Shown here piece after piece: positions 45,108 through 54,009 of a DNA stretch of 64,000 nt (within the stretch, counting starts at the first letter, position 1; the number at the start of each line of letters is the position of its first letter). The translations under genes and the position numbers were made by a program. This DNA comes from Acidobacteriota bacterium. Lineage in GTDB: Bacteria > Acidobacteriota > Terriglobia > Terriglobales > Acidobacteriaceae. The notes beneath the pieces are model-generated. The model made no database searches. It was not told the origin of the DNA and was given only the letters and a program-made list of their open reading frames with translations. The stretch is from contig QIBA01000057.1 of NCBI GenBank assembly GCA_003225175.1, positions 140,455 to 204,454 on the forward strand, read 5' to 3'.

Positions 45108-46162
45108 AACGCTGGGTGGCAATCGTCGTCGTTTTAGTTGTTGTCATCGCCACGATTGGAGTCAGATCCTGGTGGAAGAAAGATGACACCATCACCGCTT
45201 CAGGCACGCTGGAAGCTCGCAACGTAAGCGTTGGATCCAAGGTCGGCGGACGTGTAGCCCAGGTGAATGTGCTCGAAGGTGATCACGTTCAGGCCGGTCA
45301 GGTGATTCTTTCTTTCGAGGATTCCGAACTGAATGCTCGGCTGCTGTCTGCGCGCGGCAAGCACGAAGAGGCCAAAGCGAACTACCAAAAGATGCTGCAT
45401 GGCAATCGCCCCGAGGACATCGCCGAAGCGCGGGCCACAGCGAAGTCTCAGGAACACATGGAAGATACACATCGGGCCGAAGTGGAACGCGCTCAATCTG
45501 ACCTCGCGAACGCGGAAGTGAACTATCGTCGTGCGCAGGAGCTGGCGCGCAGCGGAGTCGTCTCACAGCAGTTCCTCGATGATGCTCAGAACCGATACCG
45601 CTCAGCGCAGGCGGTGCTCGCTTCTGCCCAACAATCGGTAGCCGCGTCTCAAGCCAACACAAGCGCTTCAGAAGCGGCAAAGAAGCGCGCCGAACGTGGA
45701 TTTCGACGCGAGGACATAGCCGCCGCCAAAGCGCAGATGATCGCCGCAGAAGGGGATTTGAGAGAAGCGGAATCGCAGTGGAACGAGCGCCAGGTTAAGG
45801 CTCCGGCGAATGCCGTAGTGGAGGTCATGGACATACGTCCCGGCGATCTGCTGCCGGCAAATACGACGGTCGCCAAGTTGCTCGAGACCGATCAGCTCTA
45901 CGTTGTTGTCTATGTTCCCCAGGACCTGATTGGGCAAATCTATATGGGCCAGGACGCGCAGGTGAAGGTCGATGCTTTCGATAAGCCATTTCACGCCAAA
46001 GTGGAACAGATTCGTCAGCAAGCGGAATTTTTGCCGCGCAATGTTCAAACCAAAGAAGAGCGCGTGCACCAGGTAATAGGGGTAAAGCTGCGAGTTGAGA
46101 ACCCTGAAGCACGACTGCGCGCCGGCATCAACGCTGACGTGAAATTCCTGGGGTCCAAGTAA
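45104..46162 (+). CDS. HlyD-family periplasmic adaptor (membrane fusion) protein
   Basis: The 352-aa protein has one N-terminal membrane helix (WVAIVVVLVVVIATIGVRSWW). The lipoyl half-motif ASGTLEARNVSVGSKVGGRV is followed by a long helical hairpin (about residues 75-220) and then the second half (VKAPANAVVEVMDIRPGDLL) and beta-barrel (LYVVVYVPQDLIGQIYMGQ). It links the ABC exporter to an outer-membrane channel and resembles YbhG/EmrA-type adaptors. The stop overlaps the next ATG by 1 nt (TAATG). No TolC-like gene is in the window. Confidence 0.92.
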   Translation: MKRWVAIVVVLVVVIATIGVRSWWKKDDTITASGTLEARNVSVGSKVGGRVAQVNVLEGDHVQAGQVILSFEDSELNARLLSARGKHEEAKANYQKMLHGNRPEDIAEARATAKSQEHMEDTHRAEVERAQSDLANAEVNYRRAQELARSGVVSQQFLDDAQNRYRSAQAVLASAQQSVAASQANTSASEAAKKRAERGFRREDIAAAKAQMIAAEGDLREAESQWNERQVKAPANAVVEVMDIRPGDLLPANTTVAKLLETDQLYVVVYVPQDLIGQIYMGQDAQVKVDAFDKPFHAKVEQIRQQAEFLPRNVQTKEERVHQVIGVKLRVENPEARLRAGINADVKFLGSK

Positions 46163-47118
46163 TGGCGGCGATTGTTGCAGAGAAACTCGTGCGTAAGTTT
46201 GGCGACGTCACCGCAGTCGATGGCGTCAGCTTCCAGGTGCAGAGCGGGGAGGTCTTCGGCTTTCTCGGTCCGAACGGCAGCGGCAAAACGACCGTGATCA
46301 AGATGCTCACCGGGATCCTTCCGCTTACCTCGGGCCGAGGCGTAGTCGATGGGATCGACGTGAGCGCCGATCCGGATGGAGTGAAACAGCGCATCGGCTA
46401 CATGAGCCAGAAGTTTTCGCTGTATGACGACTTGACCGTGCTCGAAAACCTGCGCTTCTATGCGCAGATTTACGGACTGAAGGGAAAAGTTGCCCAAGAG
46501 AAGATCGAGCAGACAATGCAGCAGAATGCGATTGAGCCATACAAAGACCGTGCCGCCGGCAAACTATCTGGTGGATGGAAGCAGCGCCTGGCTCTAAGCT
46601 GCGCCATGATGCACGGCCCGAAGATGCTTTATCTGGATGAGCCCACAGCGGGAATCGATCCGGTAGCGCGGCGGAAGCTTTGGGATCTGCTCTTTGAACT
46701 CAGCGGTCAGGGCATCACCTTTTTTGTAACGACGCACTACATGGACGAAGCCGAGCGCTGCTCTCATCTCGCTTACATTTACTACGGCAAGCTGATCGCC
46801 GACGGTACTCCGGATACTTTGCGTGAGATTCCCGAAGTCTCTCCCCCCGGCACGCAGCGTTTCGAGATCACGACAAAGGATGTGACCACTGCGCTCCGGC
46901 GCGCGCGGACACTGCCCTTCATGCGCAGCGCTACGATTTTTGGCCGCTCGATCCATGCGTTGATGCAGGACTCGATCACGCAATCCGAGTTGCAAGAAGA
47001 GCTGGAAACGGTCGGCGTGCATGCCGACGAGATTCGTCCGCTCATGCCCGATTTGGAAGATGTATTTGTGGAGTTGACTTATCGCAAGCAGGCTGAGATG
47101 GAGGTTAGCAAGGTTTAA
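46162..47118 (+). CDS. ABC transporter ATP-binding protein (exporter, YbhF-like)
   Basis: The 318-aa ATPase has Walker A GPNGSGKTT (residues ~35-43), Q-loop YMSQKFSLYDDLT, signature LSGGWKQRLALSCAM, Walker B MLYLDEPTAGIDP and H-loop TTHYMDEAERC. The C-terminal ~80 residues (EITTKDVTTALRRAR, then LEDVFVELTYR) are typical of ABC-2 export ATPases. It drives the permease encoded 5 nt downstream. It is part of the TetR-controlled operon. Confidence 0.95.
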   Translation: MAAIVAEKLVRKFGDVTAVDGVSFQVQSGEVFGFLGPNGSGKTTVIKMLTGILPLTSGRGVVDGIDVSADPDGVKQRIGYMSQKFSLYDDLTVLENLRFYAQIYGLKGKVAQEKIEQTMQQNAIEPYKDRAAGKLSGGWKQRLALSCAMMHGPKMLYLDEPTAGIDPVARRKLWDLLFELSGQGITFFVTTHYMDEAERCSHLAYIYYGKLIADGTPDTLREIPEVSPPGTQRFEITTKDVTTALRRARTLPFMRSATIFGRSIHALMQDSITQSELQEELETVGVHADEIRPLMPDLEDVFVELTYRKQAEMEVSKV

Positions 47119-47123
47119 CCGCT

Positions 47124-48317
47124 ATGGAAGTGTTACAACACAATCCGGAAAACCAAAATCACCAGGCATGGAGCAAGAGTCCCTTCCGCGGATTCAGCGC
47201 GATCTTTTATAAAGAGTCGATCCATCTTCGACGCGATTCGATGGCCATTATGTTCGCGTTGCTTGTTCCTATTGTGGAAATGATCATCTTGGGAGCAGCG
47301 ATCGACACCAACGTGCGCCAGGTGAAGACTGTTGTCTTTGACCAGAGCGGGCTGATGGAACATGCGGGTGATATAGAAGGAAGCCAGAGCAGCCGGGCAT
47401 TGCTCGATCGCTTTCGCAGCTCGGATACCTTCAAGTTCTACAAATATGCTCACTCGGACGAAGAGCTGACCCATGAAATGGTTGCCGGTCGCGCCAAAGT
47501 AGGAATCAAAATTCCGTATGACTTCGACCGCCAGCTCGTCCGGGGTGGCAGCGCGCAAGTGATGGTGCTGGTCGATGGCTCGGATTCGTCGGTTGCTGGA
47601 CAGTCCCTGAATGTCGCGTCGGCAATCGGGCTTGACGAATCCCTACGGCGCATGTTGCCGCCGGGCAAGCTACCAGCCATCGATATTCGTCCAAAGATGA
47701 TGTTCAATCCAGATTCGCGCTCTCCCAACTTCTTCCTGCCTGGACTGATGACGGTGCTCTTGTTGTTCGTCACCACCATGCTGACCGCGTTCTCCATCGT
47801 GCGCGAGAAGGAGCGCGGCACGCTGGAGCAGCTCTTCGTCACGCCGGTGCGTCCACTGGGTCTAATGATGGGCAAGATCATGCCTTACTTCGGACTAGCG
47901 ATGATCGAGATGCTGATGATTCTCGCCTTCATGCGCGTCGCGTTCAGAGTGCCAATCCACGGGAGCGTATTACTGTTGCTGGCCCTGGCGATGTGTTACA
48001 TGTTCACGCATTTATCGCTGGGAATGCTCATCTCGTCCAAGGCAAACTCCCAAAACGATGCCATGCAGCGCTCCATGGGAATCATGCTGCCGAGCATCTT
48101 CCTCTCCGGCTATATCTTTCCTCTCGACAATATGCCCTGGATCTTTTACCTGATGAGCTTCTTCGTGCCCGCGACCTACATGATGAAGATCTCGCGTGGC
48201 ATCATTCTGCGAGGCGCGGGCTTCGGCGATTTGTGGATGAACGCCGCAGCGCTTCTCGTTATGGGATTCGGCGCGCTAGCTATGGCGGCGCGGAATTTCA
48301 AAAAAATGATTGTGTAG
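47124..48317 (+). CDS. ABC-2 type transporter permease (YbhS/YbhR-like)
   Basis: The 397-aa protein has an N-terminal membrane helix (MAIMFALLVPIVEMIILGAAI), a ~150-residue periplasmic domain (KTVVFDQSGLMEHAGDIEG ...), then five helices from FFLPGLMTVLLLFVTTMLTAF to the end. REKERGTLEQLFVTPVRPLGLMMGKIMPY is the conserved ABC-2 coupling segment. With the ATPase and HlyD protein it forms a drug- or metabolite-export complex of the YbhFSR type. The substrate is unknown. Confidence 0.93.
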   Translation: MEVLQHNPENQNHQAWSKSPFRGFSAIFYKESIHLRRDSMAIMFALLVPIVEMIILGAAIDTNVRQVKTVVFDQSGLMEHAGDIEGSQSSRALLDRFRSSDTFKFYKYAHSDEELTHEMVAGRAKVGIKIPYDFDRQLVRGGSAQVMVLVDGSDSSVAGQSLNVASAIGLDESLRRMLPPGKLPAIDIRPKMMFNPDSRSPNFFLPGLMTVLLLFVTTMLTAFSIVREKERGTLEQLFVTPVRPLGLMMGKIMPYFGLAMIEMLMILAFMRVAFRVPIHGSVLLLLALAMCYMFTHLSLGMLISSKANSQNDAMQRSMGIMLPSIFLSGYIFPLDNMPWIFYLMSFFVPATYMMKISRGIILRGAGFGDLWMNAAALLVMGFGALAMAARNFKKMIV

Positions 48318-48353
48318 AAGGTGAGCCGGGACGCTCCGAAGCTCAAAGAGTCG

Positions 48354-49754
48354 TTATACGAGCCAGCGCAGAAGGAAATCCTTCAACTTTGTGTATGGCG
48401 GGTAAGCTACGGGAATTTCAGGTCGGATTGACTTTCTTACTACGCCGCGTTTGTGGCTGAAGGTCTCGAAGCCGAAGCGGCCGTGGTAGCTGCCCATTCC
48501 GCTTTCGCCGACGCCGCCGAACGGGAGCTCGTCATTCTTGTGGTGCAGCAGAGTCGTGTTGACGCAAACTCCGCCTGAGCTTGTGTTGTGCAGAACAAAG
48601 TTTTCCACCTGCCGCGATCGGCAAAACAAGTACAGAGCCAGCGATTTTGGGCGGGCATTGACGAATTTGACTGCGGCACTAATGTCGGGAACTGAGATGA
48701 CAGGCAGGATTGGGCCGAAGATCTCTTCTCTCATCACTGGCGAATCTGGATTGACATTGCAAAGTACCGTCGGAGCAATGTAGCGGGAATCGCGGTCCGA
48801 CTCTCCTCCGACTACAACTTGGCCGCCTTCCATCAGTTTTTGCAAGCGGTCGAAGTGCCGCTCATTCACGATGCGTCCATAATCCGTGCTGGACTTCGGA
48901 TCCGGTCCAAAGAACTTTCTGATCGTGGCCGCCAAAGCATCTAGCAGTGCCTGCTCACGAGATTCGTGTACCAGCACGTAATCGGGAGCGATGCAGGTTT
49001 GTCCGGCATTGAGAAACTTGCCAAAGGCGGTTCTGTTTGCTGCAGTCCTAATCTCCGCGGACTCGTCAATGATGCATGAACTCTTGCCGCCAAGTTCCAG
49101 AGTGACCGGCGTCAGATGGCGGGAGGCCGCTTCCATTACGATCCTTCCAATCGTTGCGTTCCCGGTGTAAAAGATGTGATCGAAACGCTCGCGCAGCAAG
49201 GCATTGGTCTCCGCTGCGCCTCCTTCCATAATGGTTACGCACTTCGAGTCCAAGTAGAGAGGAATGAGTCGAGCAAGAACCTTCGAGGTATGAGCGCTTA
49301 TCTCCGATGGCTTGATGACCACGCAGTTGCCAGCCGCGAGGGCTGCCACGAGTGGCATCAGCGTGAGCTGAACGGGATAATTCCAGGGCGCGATGATCAG
49401 AATAACGCCGAGCGGCTCGCGCATGACAAACGACTTAGCCGGCATCAATCCGACCGGGTTGCTGACTCGCTCCGGAGCACTCCACCGCGTGAGCTTTTTC
49501 CTTGCCGATCGCGCAGCAGAGCGGACAAGACCCAGATCTGTGACCCAGGACTCGGAGCCGCACTTGCCGAGGTCTTGACGGAGAGCGTCATTTAGTTCCG
49601 AGGTGTTTTCTTCGATCAGCCCTTCGAGGCGCTTGAGTTGCTCCCGTCTCCATGCCAGAGGACGCGTAACACGCGCCGAGAAGCTTGCACGCACCTGCGC
49701 GATCATGTCGGGAAAACTTGACGTCGCCGGGAGTTCACGAACGGCTGTGCTCAT
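48354..49754 (-). CDS. Aldehyde dehydrogenase family protein (class 3-like)
   Basis: The 466-aa enzyme oxidises aldehydes with NAD(P)+. The general-base Glu lies in VTLELGGKSSCII and the nucleophilic Cys in FLNAGQTCIAPDYVLV. IAPWNYPVQLTLMPLVAALAAGN and the FTG-like FYTGNATIGRIVMEAA are cofactor-site motifs. The short N-terminus and the C-terminal hydrophobic tail (LKDFLLRWLV) fit the ALDH3/fatty-aldehyde group. It starts 7 nt after the tldD stop, so the two may be one transcript, with no obvious functional link. Confidence 0.93.
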   Translation of the reverse strand: MSTAVRELPATSSFPDMIAQVRASFSARVTRPLAWRREQLKRLEGLIEENTSELNDALRQDLGKCGSESWVTDLGLVRSAARSARKKLTRWSAPERVSNPVGLMPAKSFVMREPLGVILIIAPWNYPVQLTLMPLVAALAAGNCVVIKPSEISAHTSKVLARLIPLYLDSKCVTIMEGGAAETNALLRERFDHIFYTGNATIGRIVMEAASRHLTPVTLELGGKSSCIIDESAEIRTAANRTAFGKFLNAGQTCIAPDYVLVHESREQALLDALAATIRKFFGPDPKSSTDYGRIVNERHFDRLQKLMEGGQVVVGGESDRDSRYIAPTVLCNVNPDSPVMREEIFGPILPVISVPDISAAVKFVNARPKSLALYLFCRSRQVENFVLHNTSSGGVCVNTTLLHHKNDELPFGGVGESGMGSYHGRFGFETFSHKRGVVRKSIRPEIPVAYPPYTKLKDFLLRWLV

Positions 49755-49761
49755 GTTGTCC

Positions 49762-51234
49762 TCACGTGCCTCTATAGGCGCTGCCGACAGCTATGTTACG
49801 AAAACGTGCAGGCGCCGCGCCGTGTCCGGTGCCCATGGTTTGCATCGGCTGTCCCTTGCCACAATTCGGAGTGCCCCAGAGGCGCCATTCGTCGCGGGAG
49901 CAGATGGCGTCCATCGAGTTCCAGAATTCGGTGGTGATGCCGGAATACGAAGGATTCTTGAACATACGGCCTAGCTTGCCGTTCTTGATCTCCCATCCGA
50001 TCTCGCAGCCGAATTGGAAATTGTAGCGCTTGTCGTCGATCGACCAGGAGCGGTTCGTCTCCATGTAAATGCCATCGTCCGTATCGGCGATCAGTTGATC
50101 GAGGGTGAACGGTTTTTCCCCGGGAAGGATGCTGACATTGGTCATACGAATTAGTGGAATGCGATTCCAACCTTCCGCGCGCATGGTTCCGTTCGAGCGC
50201 TGCTCGCCGATGCTGTGCGCGGTTTCGCGAGACGAAAGATATCCGGTAAATTCCCCGGCTCGGATGATCGGGTTCAATTGCGCGGGTACGCCTTCATCGT
50301 CATAGGCGAACGTTCCCAATCCGGGACCATGATGCTCGGTTGCGTCGGCTACTACATTCACAATCGGGCTACCGTAGCGCAGGTTGCGCAACTTATCGAT
50401 CGTGAGGAACGACGTCCCGGCAAAGTTGGCCTCCATGCCGAGAACGCGATCGAGCTCGATGGGATGTCCAACAGATTCGTGGATCTGCAAGCCAAGCTGC
50501 GAGGAGCCGAGGATCACGGTGAACTTTCCTTCGGGACATTGCGCCGCCTGGTGCAGCGCCACCGCTTCTTCGCCGGTGCGTTTGGCGTTCTCGACCAGGC
50601 GCAGCTCGTCGATCAATTCGTAGCCTTTGTTCTGATATTGGCCGCCGAAGGAGTTCGGATATGACCTCTTTTGAATTTCAGTGCCGGCGAATGCGAAGGC
50701 GTCGTAGCCTACGCCGGTGACGAAGCGCGTCTGATGAATGTCGGATCCTTCGCTCGAATAAAACCATTGCTCGTAGCGGCGCAGGCTCATCTGCGCCTCC
50801 GCCAGCGTTACTCCCTGCACGGAGCGGAGTTCCTTGTCGCAGTCCATGAGGAGGGCGAGGTTTTGCTCGACTGATGTGGTGAAGGGATCAATTTTGCAGG
50901 GAGTAGTCCATTCAGCGACTACGGAGTTTTCAGGAGCAAGCTGAATCGGGTGCTGCTGCACGCGCGCCGAGGCGCGCGCGATTTCCACAGCTCGCGCCGC
51001 GGTGGTCCCGACAGACTCGCGTGATAGATCGTCAGTAGAAGCAAATCCCCACGCCTTGTTGACGAGTACGCGGATGCCAATTCCGAGCGACTCGGAATCG
51101 GCGGCGTGACCGATCTTTCCGTTTTTCGTCGCGAGTGCTCGTTGACGATCGCTCACAATGCGTGCGTCGCAATACGAGGCCCCGCGCTTTGACGCAGTAT
51201 CTAGCGCCCAGTTCGCTACCTGCTTCATCGACAT
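49762..51234 (-). CDS. tldD: TldD-like metalloprotease subunit
   Basis: The 490-aa protein belongs to the TldD/PmbA peptidase U62 family. The active-site zinc motif HESVGH lies in LGLQIHESVGHPIELDRVLG, the feature that identifies TldD rather than TldE. Other conserved blocks: GIGIRVLVNKAWGFASTDDL, GLGTFAYDDEGVPAQ and MRAEGWNRIPLIRMTN. TldD/TldE heterodimers degrade unfolded peptides and mature some ribosomal peptides. The tldE partner is divergently encoded right next to it. Confidence 0.93.
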   Translation of the reverse strand: MSMKQVANWALDTASKRGASYCDARIVSDRQRALATKNGKIGHAADSESLGIGIRVLVNKAWGFASTDDLSRESVGTTAARAVEIARASARVQQHPIQLAPENSVVAEWTTPCKIDPFTTSVEQNLALLMDCDKELRSVQGVTLAEAQMSLRRYEQWFYSSEGSDIHQTRFVTGVGYDAFAFAGTEIQKRSYPNSFGGQYQNKGYELIDELRLVENAKRTGEEAVALHQAAQCPEGKFTVILGSSQLGLQIHESVGHPIELDRVLGMEANFAGTSFLTIDKLRNLRYGSPIVNVVADATEHHGPGLGTFAYDDEGVPAQLNPIIRAGEFTGYLSSRETAHSIGEQRSNGTMRAEGWNRIPLIRMTNVSILPGEKPFTLDQLIADTDDGIYMETNRSWSIDDKRYNFQFGCEIGWEIKNGKLGRMFKNPSYSGITTEFWNSMDAICSRDEWRLWGTPNCGKGQPMQTMGTGHGAAPARFRNIAVGSAYRGT

Positions 51235-51288
51235 GAGCGCAGTATACAGAGAGGGTGGTTGCGGGCGCGTGTGTCGTCGAAGCTCAGG

Positions 51289-52713
51289 ATGTCAGCCGTT
51301 GCTTTTGATACTCTGTTCTTCAACCCCAAGATGCTCTCCCAAGAACGCATTCACGACATCTTCTCGCGCATTCAAAAATTCTCTTTTGCAGGTGAGGTTG
51401 AAGCGATCATCGCTGGTGGACGCAGCGCGCTCACACGCTTCGCCAATAACACGATCCACCAGAACGTGGCCGAAGAAGGCTACGTTATTTCGATTCGTAT
51501 TGCTCTCGATGGCAAAACCGCACGGGCCACTACAAATCGTCTCGATGATGAAAGCTTGAAGAGAGCGGTTCACTCAGCCGAACGGATTGCCCGCGTACAG
51601 CAATCTGACCCCGACTTGCTTCCGCTTGCAACTGCTGCCGAGGCAGGCAATGAGAAATCAGTTGAACGTCATTTCGGAGCCACGGCCGCGATCGAGCCGG
51701 AAGATCGAGCTGCGGCTGTGGAGCAGATCGTTAACGTAGCCAAGCAGCACAAACAAACGACCGCGGGAATCTATTCCTCTTCCGAGAGCATGGAGGCTCT
51801 GCTGAACTCGAAGGGACTAACGAAGATTCATCGTCAGACGAGTTCTGAAGTCTCGATCACCATGTTGGCTGACGATTCTTCCGGTTGGCAGAAGGCGAAC
51901 TCCCCAAATGTAGCTGACCTGCAGCCGAAGCGGCTGGCGGAAGTTGCCGCGGAGAAGGCTTTACATTCGGCCCATCCCAAAGAATTACCGCCGGGGAAAT
52001 ACACGGTCGTTCTCGAACCAGCCGCTGTCCTCGACCTGCTTGGCTTCATGTTCTTCGACTTCGGGGGAACGGCCCTGCTGGAGCAGCGTTCCTTCCTGAA
52101 CAATCGCATTGGCACTCGTTTGTTCGGGGAGAACGTCACGATTCATGACGACGTCTATCACCCGCTCCAATCGGGAGCGACCTTCGATGGCGAGGGCGTC
52201 GGCCGGCAGAGAGTGACTTTGGTCGACAAAGGCGTTGTTCGCAGCCTGGTATACTCACGCGCCACGGCGCGGAAGATGCAGAACTCGGACTTGGCATCCC
52301 AGTTCGGCAAAATTGGTCCTACCGGGCACGGGTTTCCGCTCCCCAACGAGATCGGAGATGCGCCAATGAACATCGTTGTCGAGGGAGGAAATGGGAAAGC
52401 CAAGTCTGTTAACGAAATGGTTACTTCGACCGAGCGCGGAATCCTGGTCACACGTCTCTGGTATATCCGTGAGGTCGATCCCTACGAGAAGATTCTGACC
52501 GGCATGACGCGCGACGGTACTTTCCTTATTCAGAACGGAAAGCTGCAAGGAGGGGTGCGGAATTTTCGCTTCAATCAAAGCTTGATTGATCTGCTGCAAA
52601 ACGTTGAAATGTTGAGCAATTCTGTTCGAGCCAGCGGTGAGGAATCATTCGACATGGTGGTTCCCGCAATGAAGGTGAAGAACTTCAATTTCACGGAATT
52701 AACGAAGTTTTGA
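51289..52713 (+). CDS. pmbA: TldE/PmbA-like subunit of the TldD/E protease
   Basis: The C-terminal domain of PmbA is clear: LPPGKYTVVLEPAAVLDLLGFMF, GTRLFGENVTIHDDVYHPLQ, FDGEGVGRQRVTLVDKGVVRSLVYSRATARKM and LVTRLWYIREVDPYEKILTGMTRDGTFLIQNGKL. The HExxxH metal motif of TldD is absent, as expected for TldE, the non-catalytic partner. The start is uncertain: TTG 51259, ATG 51289 and ATG 51331 are all in frame; none has a strong ribosome-binding site, and 51331 fits the family's usual N-terminus. At most 96 nt separate it from divergent tldD. Confidence 0.9.
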   Translation: MSAVAFDTLFFNPKMLSQERIHDIFSRIQKFSFAGEVEAIIAGGRSALTRFANNTIHQNVAEEGYVISIRIALDGKTARATTNRLDDESLKRAVHSAERIARVQQSDPDLLPLATAAEAGNEKSVERHFGATAAIEPEDRAAAVEQIVNVAKQHKQTTAGIYSSSESMEALLNSKGLTKIHRQTSSEVSITMLADDSSGWQKANSPNVADLQPKRLAEVAAEKALHSAHPKELPPGKYTVVLEPAAVLDLLGFMFFDFGGTALLEQRSFLNNRIGTRLFGENVTIHDDVYHPLQSGATFDGEGVGRQRVTLVDKGVVRSLVYSRATARKMQNSDLASQFGKIGPTGHGFPLPNEIGDAPMNIVVEGGNGKAKSVNEMVTSTERGILVTRLWYIREVDPYEKILTGMTRDGTFLIQNGKLQGGVRNFRFNQSLIDLLQNVEMLSNSVRASGEESFDMVVPAMKVKNFNFTELTKF

Positions 52714-52825
52714 ACTTGCCCAGGTAACTTTCCGTAGCTGCCAAAGGTGCATGTCCCTTTAGGAATCTGGCGCTGAGCCGTCTGGACTTTGGTAACTTTA
52801 ACCGCCGGGAGGCAGGAGATATAAC

Positions 52826-53161
52826 GTGAACCACAGCTACGCTAAGGGAGAGCCCGTGGACGAGTTAAGAAGTTCAGTTCGGTTCCCGCTAAAGCTTCCT
52901 GTCCAAGTTCGCGCTGAGCAGAGTGGCGTCAGCGGCCAGACGGAGGATATCTCCGCCGGAGGTGTGCTGTTTTACATGGACGCCGCCATGGACATAGGGT
53001 CGAGCATCGAATTTACTATTTCGATGCCAGCCAGCGTACTGGGCACAGCAACAGATGTCATAGTGAAATGCACGGGACGTGTGGTACGCTGCTCCAAACA
53101 AGGCGATAGGACGGCTGTGGCAGCAGTAATCGATGAATACCACTTCGATCGTGCCCAGTAA
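52826..53161 (+). CDS. PilZ domain protein (probable c-di-GMP receptor)
   Basis: A GTG at 52826 preceded by GGAG gives 111 aa. The PilZ motifs are visible: RSSVRFPLKLPV (RxxxR-like) near residue 16 and the DxSxxG motif as DISAGGVLFYM. The rest is the usual beta-barrel (GSSIEFTISMP, CTGRVVRCSKQGDRTAVAAVI). Such one-domain proteins bind c-di-GMP and act on partner proteins. The next gene, a LuxR regulator, starts 5 nt after its stop, suggesting translational coupling. Confidence 0.9.
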   Translation: MNHSYAKGEPVDELRSSVRFPLKLPVQVRAEQSGVSGQTEDISAGGVLFYMDAAMDIGSSIEFTISMPASVLGTATDVIVKCTGRVVRCSKQGDRTAVAAVIDEYHFDRAQ

Positions 53162-53166
53162 GCCGT

Positions 53167-54009
53167 TTGTCCAACATGAGCAGCAGCGGCGCCTCTAAAC
53201 CATCACCGAAATCTGCGCCAGCGAATCCGGGAGATCCCAACATAGCTTCGAATGGAGCTGAGTCAGTTCCCGTCGAAGCTCAACTCGGCACCTCGATTCG
53301 TGTGATTCTCGCGGACACGCAGGCCATCTACCGCGTTGGCACCAAAAAGATCTTTGCTCTGGAGGATGACATTCGCGTCGTCGCTCAGGCAGAAAATCTT
53401 GGCCAGGTGCTCGCTGCGGCCGCAAAGTTTCCCGCGGACGTTCTGCTGTTCGAAGCAGCCATCTCTCCGAACTCTCCAGAAGCGATTTCTGAAGTTTTGA
53501 AACGGGCTTCCAATCTGAAAGTGATTGTGCTTTCGCCGGAGAACGATGAAGACACCACGGTGGAATATTTCCGGCGCGGTGTTCGTGGACTTCTGCCGAG
53601 AAGCATTGCCCCGGAAATGCTCGTCAAGTGTGTGCGCAAGGTGGCTGGGGGGGAAACCTGGATCGACAATCAGAGCGTCAATTGGGTAATTGAAGCCTAC
53701 CGCGCGCAAGCCGCGCAGCTTACCTCTCCGCGTCCCAAAACGAAGCTCTCTGATAAAGAGCTGCTCATCATCTCCTGCGTCACGCAAGGCATGCGAAACA
53801 AGGAAATCGCCAGCGAGATTGGTACGACTGAGCAGGTGGTTAAGAATTATCTGCGAAAGGTGTATGACAAGCTTGGCGTCTCTGACCGCCTTGAGCTGGC
53901 GCTGTATTGCATCCACCATCGCTTATTGCAAGGCAGCGGACGGGGGCAGATTCCCGACGAATCGGCGGCGATTGCTGCCGCGAACAACGTAGCTGCGATT
54001 ACCGAGTAG
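53167..54009 (+). CDS. LuxR-type response regulator with degenerate receiver domain
   Basis: The 280-aa protein has a Ser/Pro-rich N-terminus (to ~40), a receiver-like domain (~43-160) and a C-terminal LuxR HTH (LSDKELLIISCVTQGMRNKEIA and VVKNYLRKVYDKLGVSDRLELA). The receiver lacks key residues: the phospho-acceptor Asp is Glu96 (DVLLFEAAIS), only one acidic residue remains in the metal site (ILAD50TQ), and the conserved Lys is Arg145 (GLLPRS). It therefore probably works without phosphorylation, perhaps through the PilZ protein encoded 5 nt upstream. Its end overlaps the convergent DUF1223 gene by 11 nt. Confidence 0.9.
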   Translation: MSNMSSSGASKPSPKSAPANPGDPNIASNGAESVPVEAQLGTSIRVILADTQAIYRVGTKKIFALEDDIRVVAQAENLGQVLAAAAKFPADVLLFEAAISPNSPEAISEVLKRASNLKVIVLSPENDEDTTVEYFRRGVRGLLPRSIAPEMLVKCVRKVAGGETWIDNQSVNWVIEAYRAQAAQLTSPRPKTKLSDKELLIISCVTQGMRNKEIASEIGTTEQVVKNYLRKVYDKLGVSDRLELALYCIHHRLLQGSGRGQIPDESAAIAAANNVAAITE

